A DNA stretch of 5,501 nucleotides from Alkanindiges sp. Its GTDB lineage: Bacteria > Pseudomonadota > Gammaproteobacteria > Pseudomonadales > Moraxellaceae. Numbering within the stretch: position 1 is the first letter of the stretch; every line of letters begins with the position of its first letter. Below, piece by piece: positions 5,309 to 5,501 of the stretch. Made by a program: the position numbers and the translations under genes. The notes under the pieces were generated by a model that was given only the letters and a program-made list of their open reading frames with translations, was not told the DNA's origin and searched no databases. The stretch lies in assembly GCA_030152125.1 (NCBI GenBank), contig JASLIR010000081.1, forward strand, positions 1 to 5,501, given 5' to 3'.

Positions 5309-5319
5309 TCCACTACTGC
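5287..5319 (-). terminator. Terminator-like hairpin upstream of the EF-hand gene
   Basis: GCAGCAGTGG (5296-5305) pairs with CCACTACTGC (5310-5319) around a CAAT loop, giving ten positions with one mismatch. On the minus strand the stem is followed two bases later by seven T (complement of 5287-5293). It lies about 50 bases before the EF-hand start codon. The simplest reading is the terminator of a minus-strand gene located to the right. A leader attenuator for the EF-hand gene is the alternative. Confidence 0.55.
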
Positions 5320-5501
5320 CTGTACCAACACAGCATAAAGGCAGCTGCTGTAAACAGTTTGAGCCAAGCGTGGAAGATGGCAGCAAATGGTAGGCTGGCC
5401 GGGTACTTTATGTAATGTTTTGAAATAGCAGTGATTAGTTGTCCATATTCATACGGGTTTATTCACGGTTTACTGTATTTTTCCCATTTAATGGATTACC
5501 T
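5320..5501. other. Right-edge region, no firm gene
   Basis: No gene can be supported. On the minus strand only one frame is open at the window edge, running 13 codons to a TAA at 5459-5461. It could be the C-terminal end of a gene lying to the right, and the hairpin at 5287-5319 would suit as its terminator. The stretch is too short to recognise and may be chance. Confidence 0.25.

Noticed and set aside
5023..5415. 130-codon plus-strand frame opposite the EF-hand gene
   Set aside because: It overlaps the EF-hand signal peptide, its ribosome-binding site and the upstream hairpin. It has no ribosome-binding site or recognisable domain.
5459..5501. C-terminal fragment of a minus-strand gene at the right edge
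   Set aside because: Thirteen open codons are too few to separate from chance. Kept only as a remark on the edge region.

Overview
The window looks like ordinary chromosome from a Gram-negative bacterium, most likely a gammaproteobacterium. The reasons are a murein-recycling ligase (mpl), a GlsB/YeaQ-type small membrane protein, a lipoprotein signal peptide, and moderate GC content with classical GGAG ribosome-binding sites. A Cellvibrio-like relative is a guess from overall protein style, not something shown here.

Layout from left to right: a plus-strand glutathione S-transferase-family gene (145-789) ends in a strong hairpin terminator (841-868). That terminator is shared with a convergent minus-strand gene for an 84-residue three-helix membrane protein (898-1152). 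Next on the minus strand is mpl (1335-2735), with its own terminator-like hairpin at 1295-1321 and a candidate promoter at 2802-2831. Diverging from mpl is a plus-strand four-helix DUF486/DMT_6 membrane protein (2921-3280). A 425-base convergent intergenic region (3281-3705) follows, and the other half of that convergent pair is a minus-strand DUF4349 lipoprotein (3706-4641). Upstream of it, also on the minus strand, is a small secreted EF-hand protein (4846-5235). The two are separated by a strong terminator (4770-4815), so they are probably not one operon. A second minus-strand terminator-like hairpin (5287-5319) lies just upstream of the EF-hand gene and may insulate it from a gene beyond the right edge.

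The genes do not form an obvious pathway. Mpl recycles cell-wall peptide in the cytoplasm. The two small membrane proteins, the DUF4349 lipoprotein and the EF-hand protein are envelope or periplasmic proteins of poorly known role. No mobile-element gene, CRISPR array, rRNA or tRNA was seen.

The most interesting part is the convergent intergenic region. It carries three copies, in alternating orientation, of a roughly 20-base hairpin motif (core TGAGCA...TGCGCAAG). The stem pairs change together between copies, which points to a REP/BIME-like repeat family selected for structure. Nothing in the window amounts to a convincing new multi-gene system.
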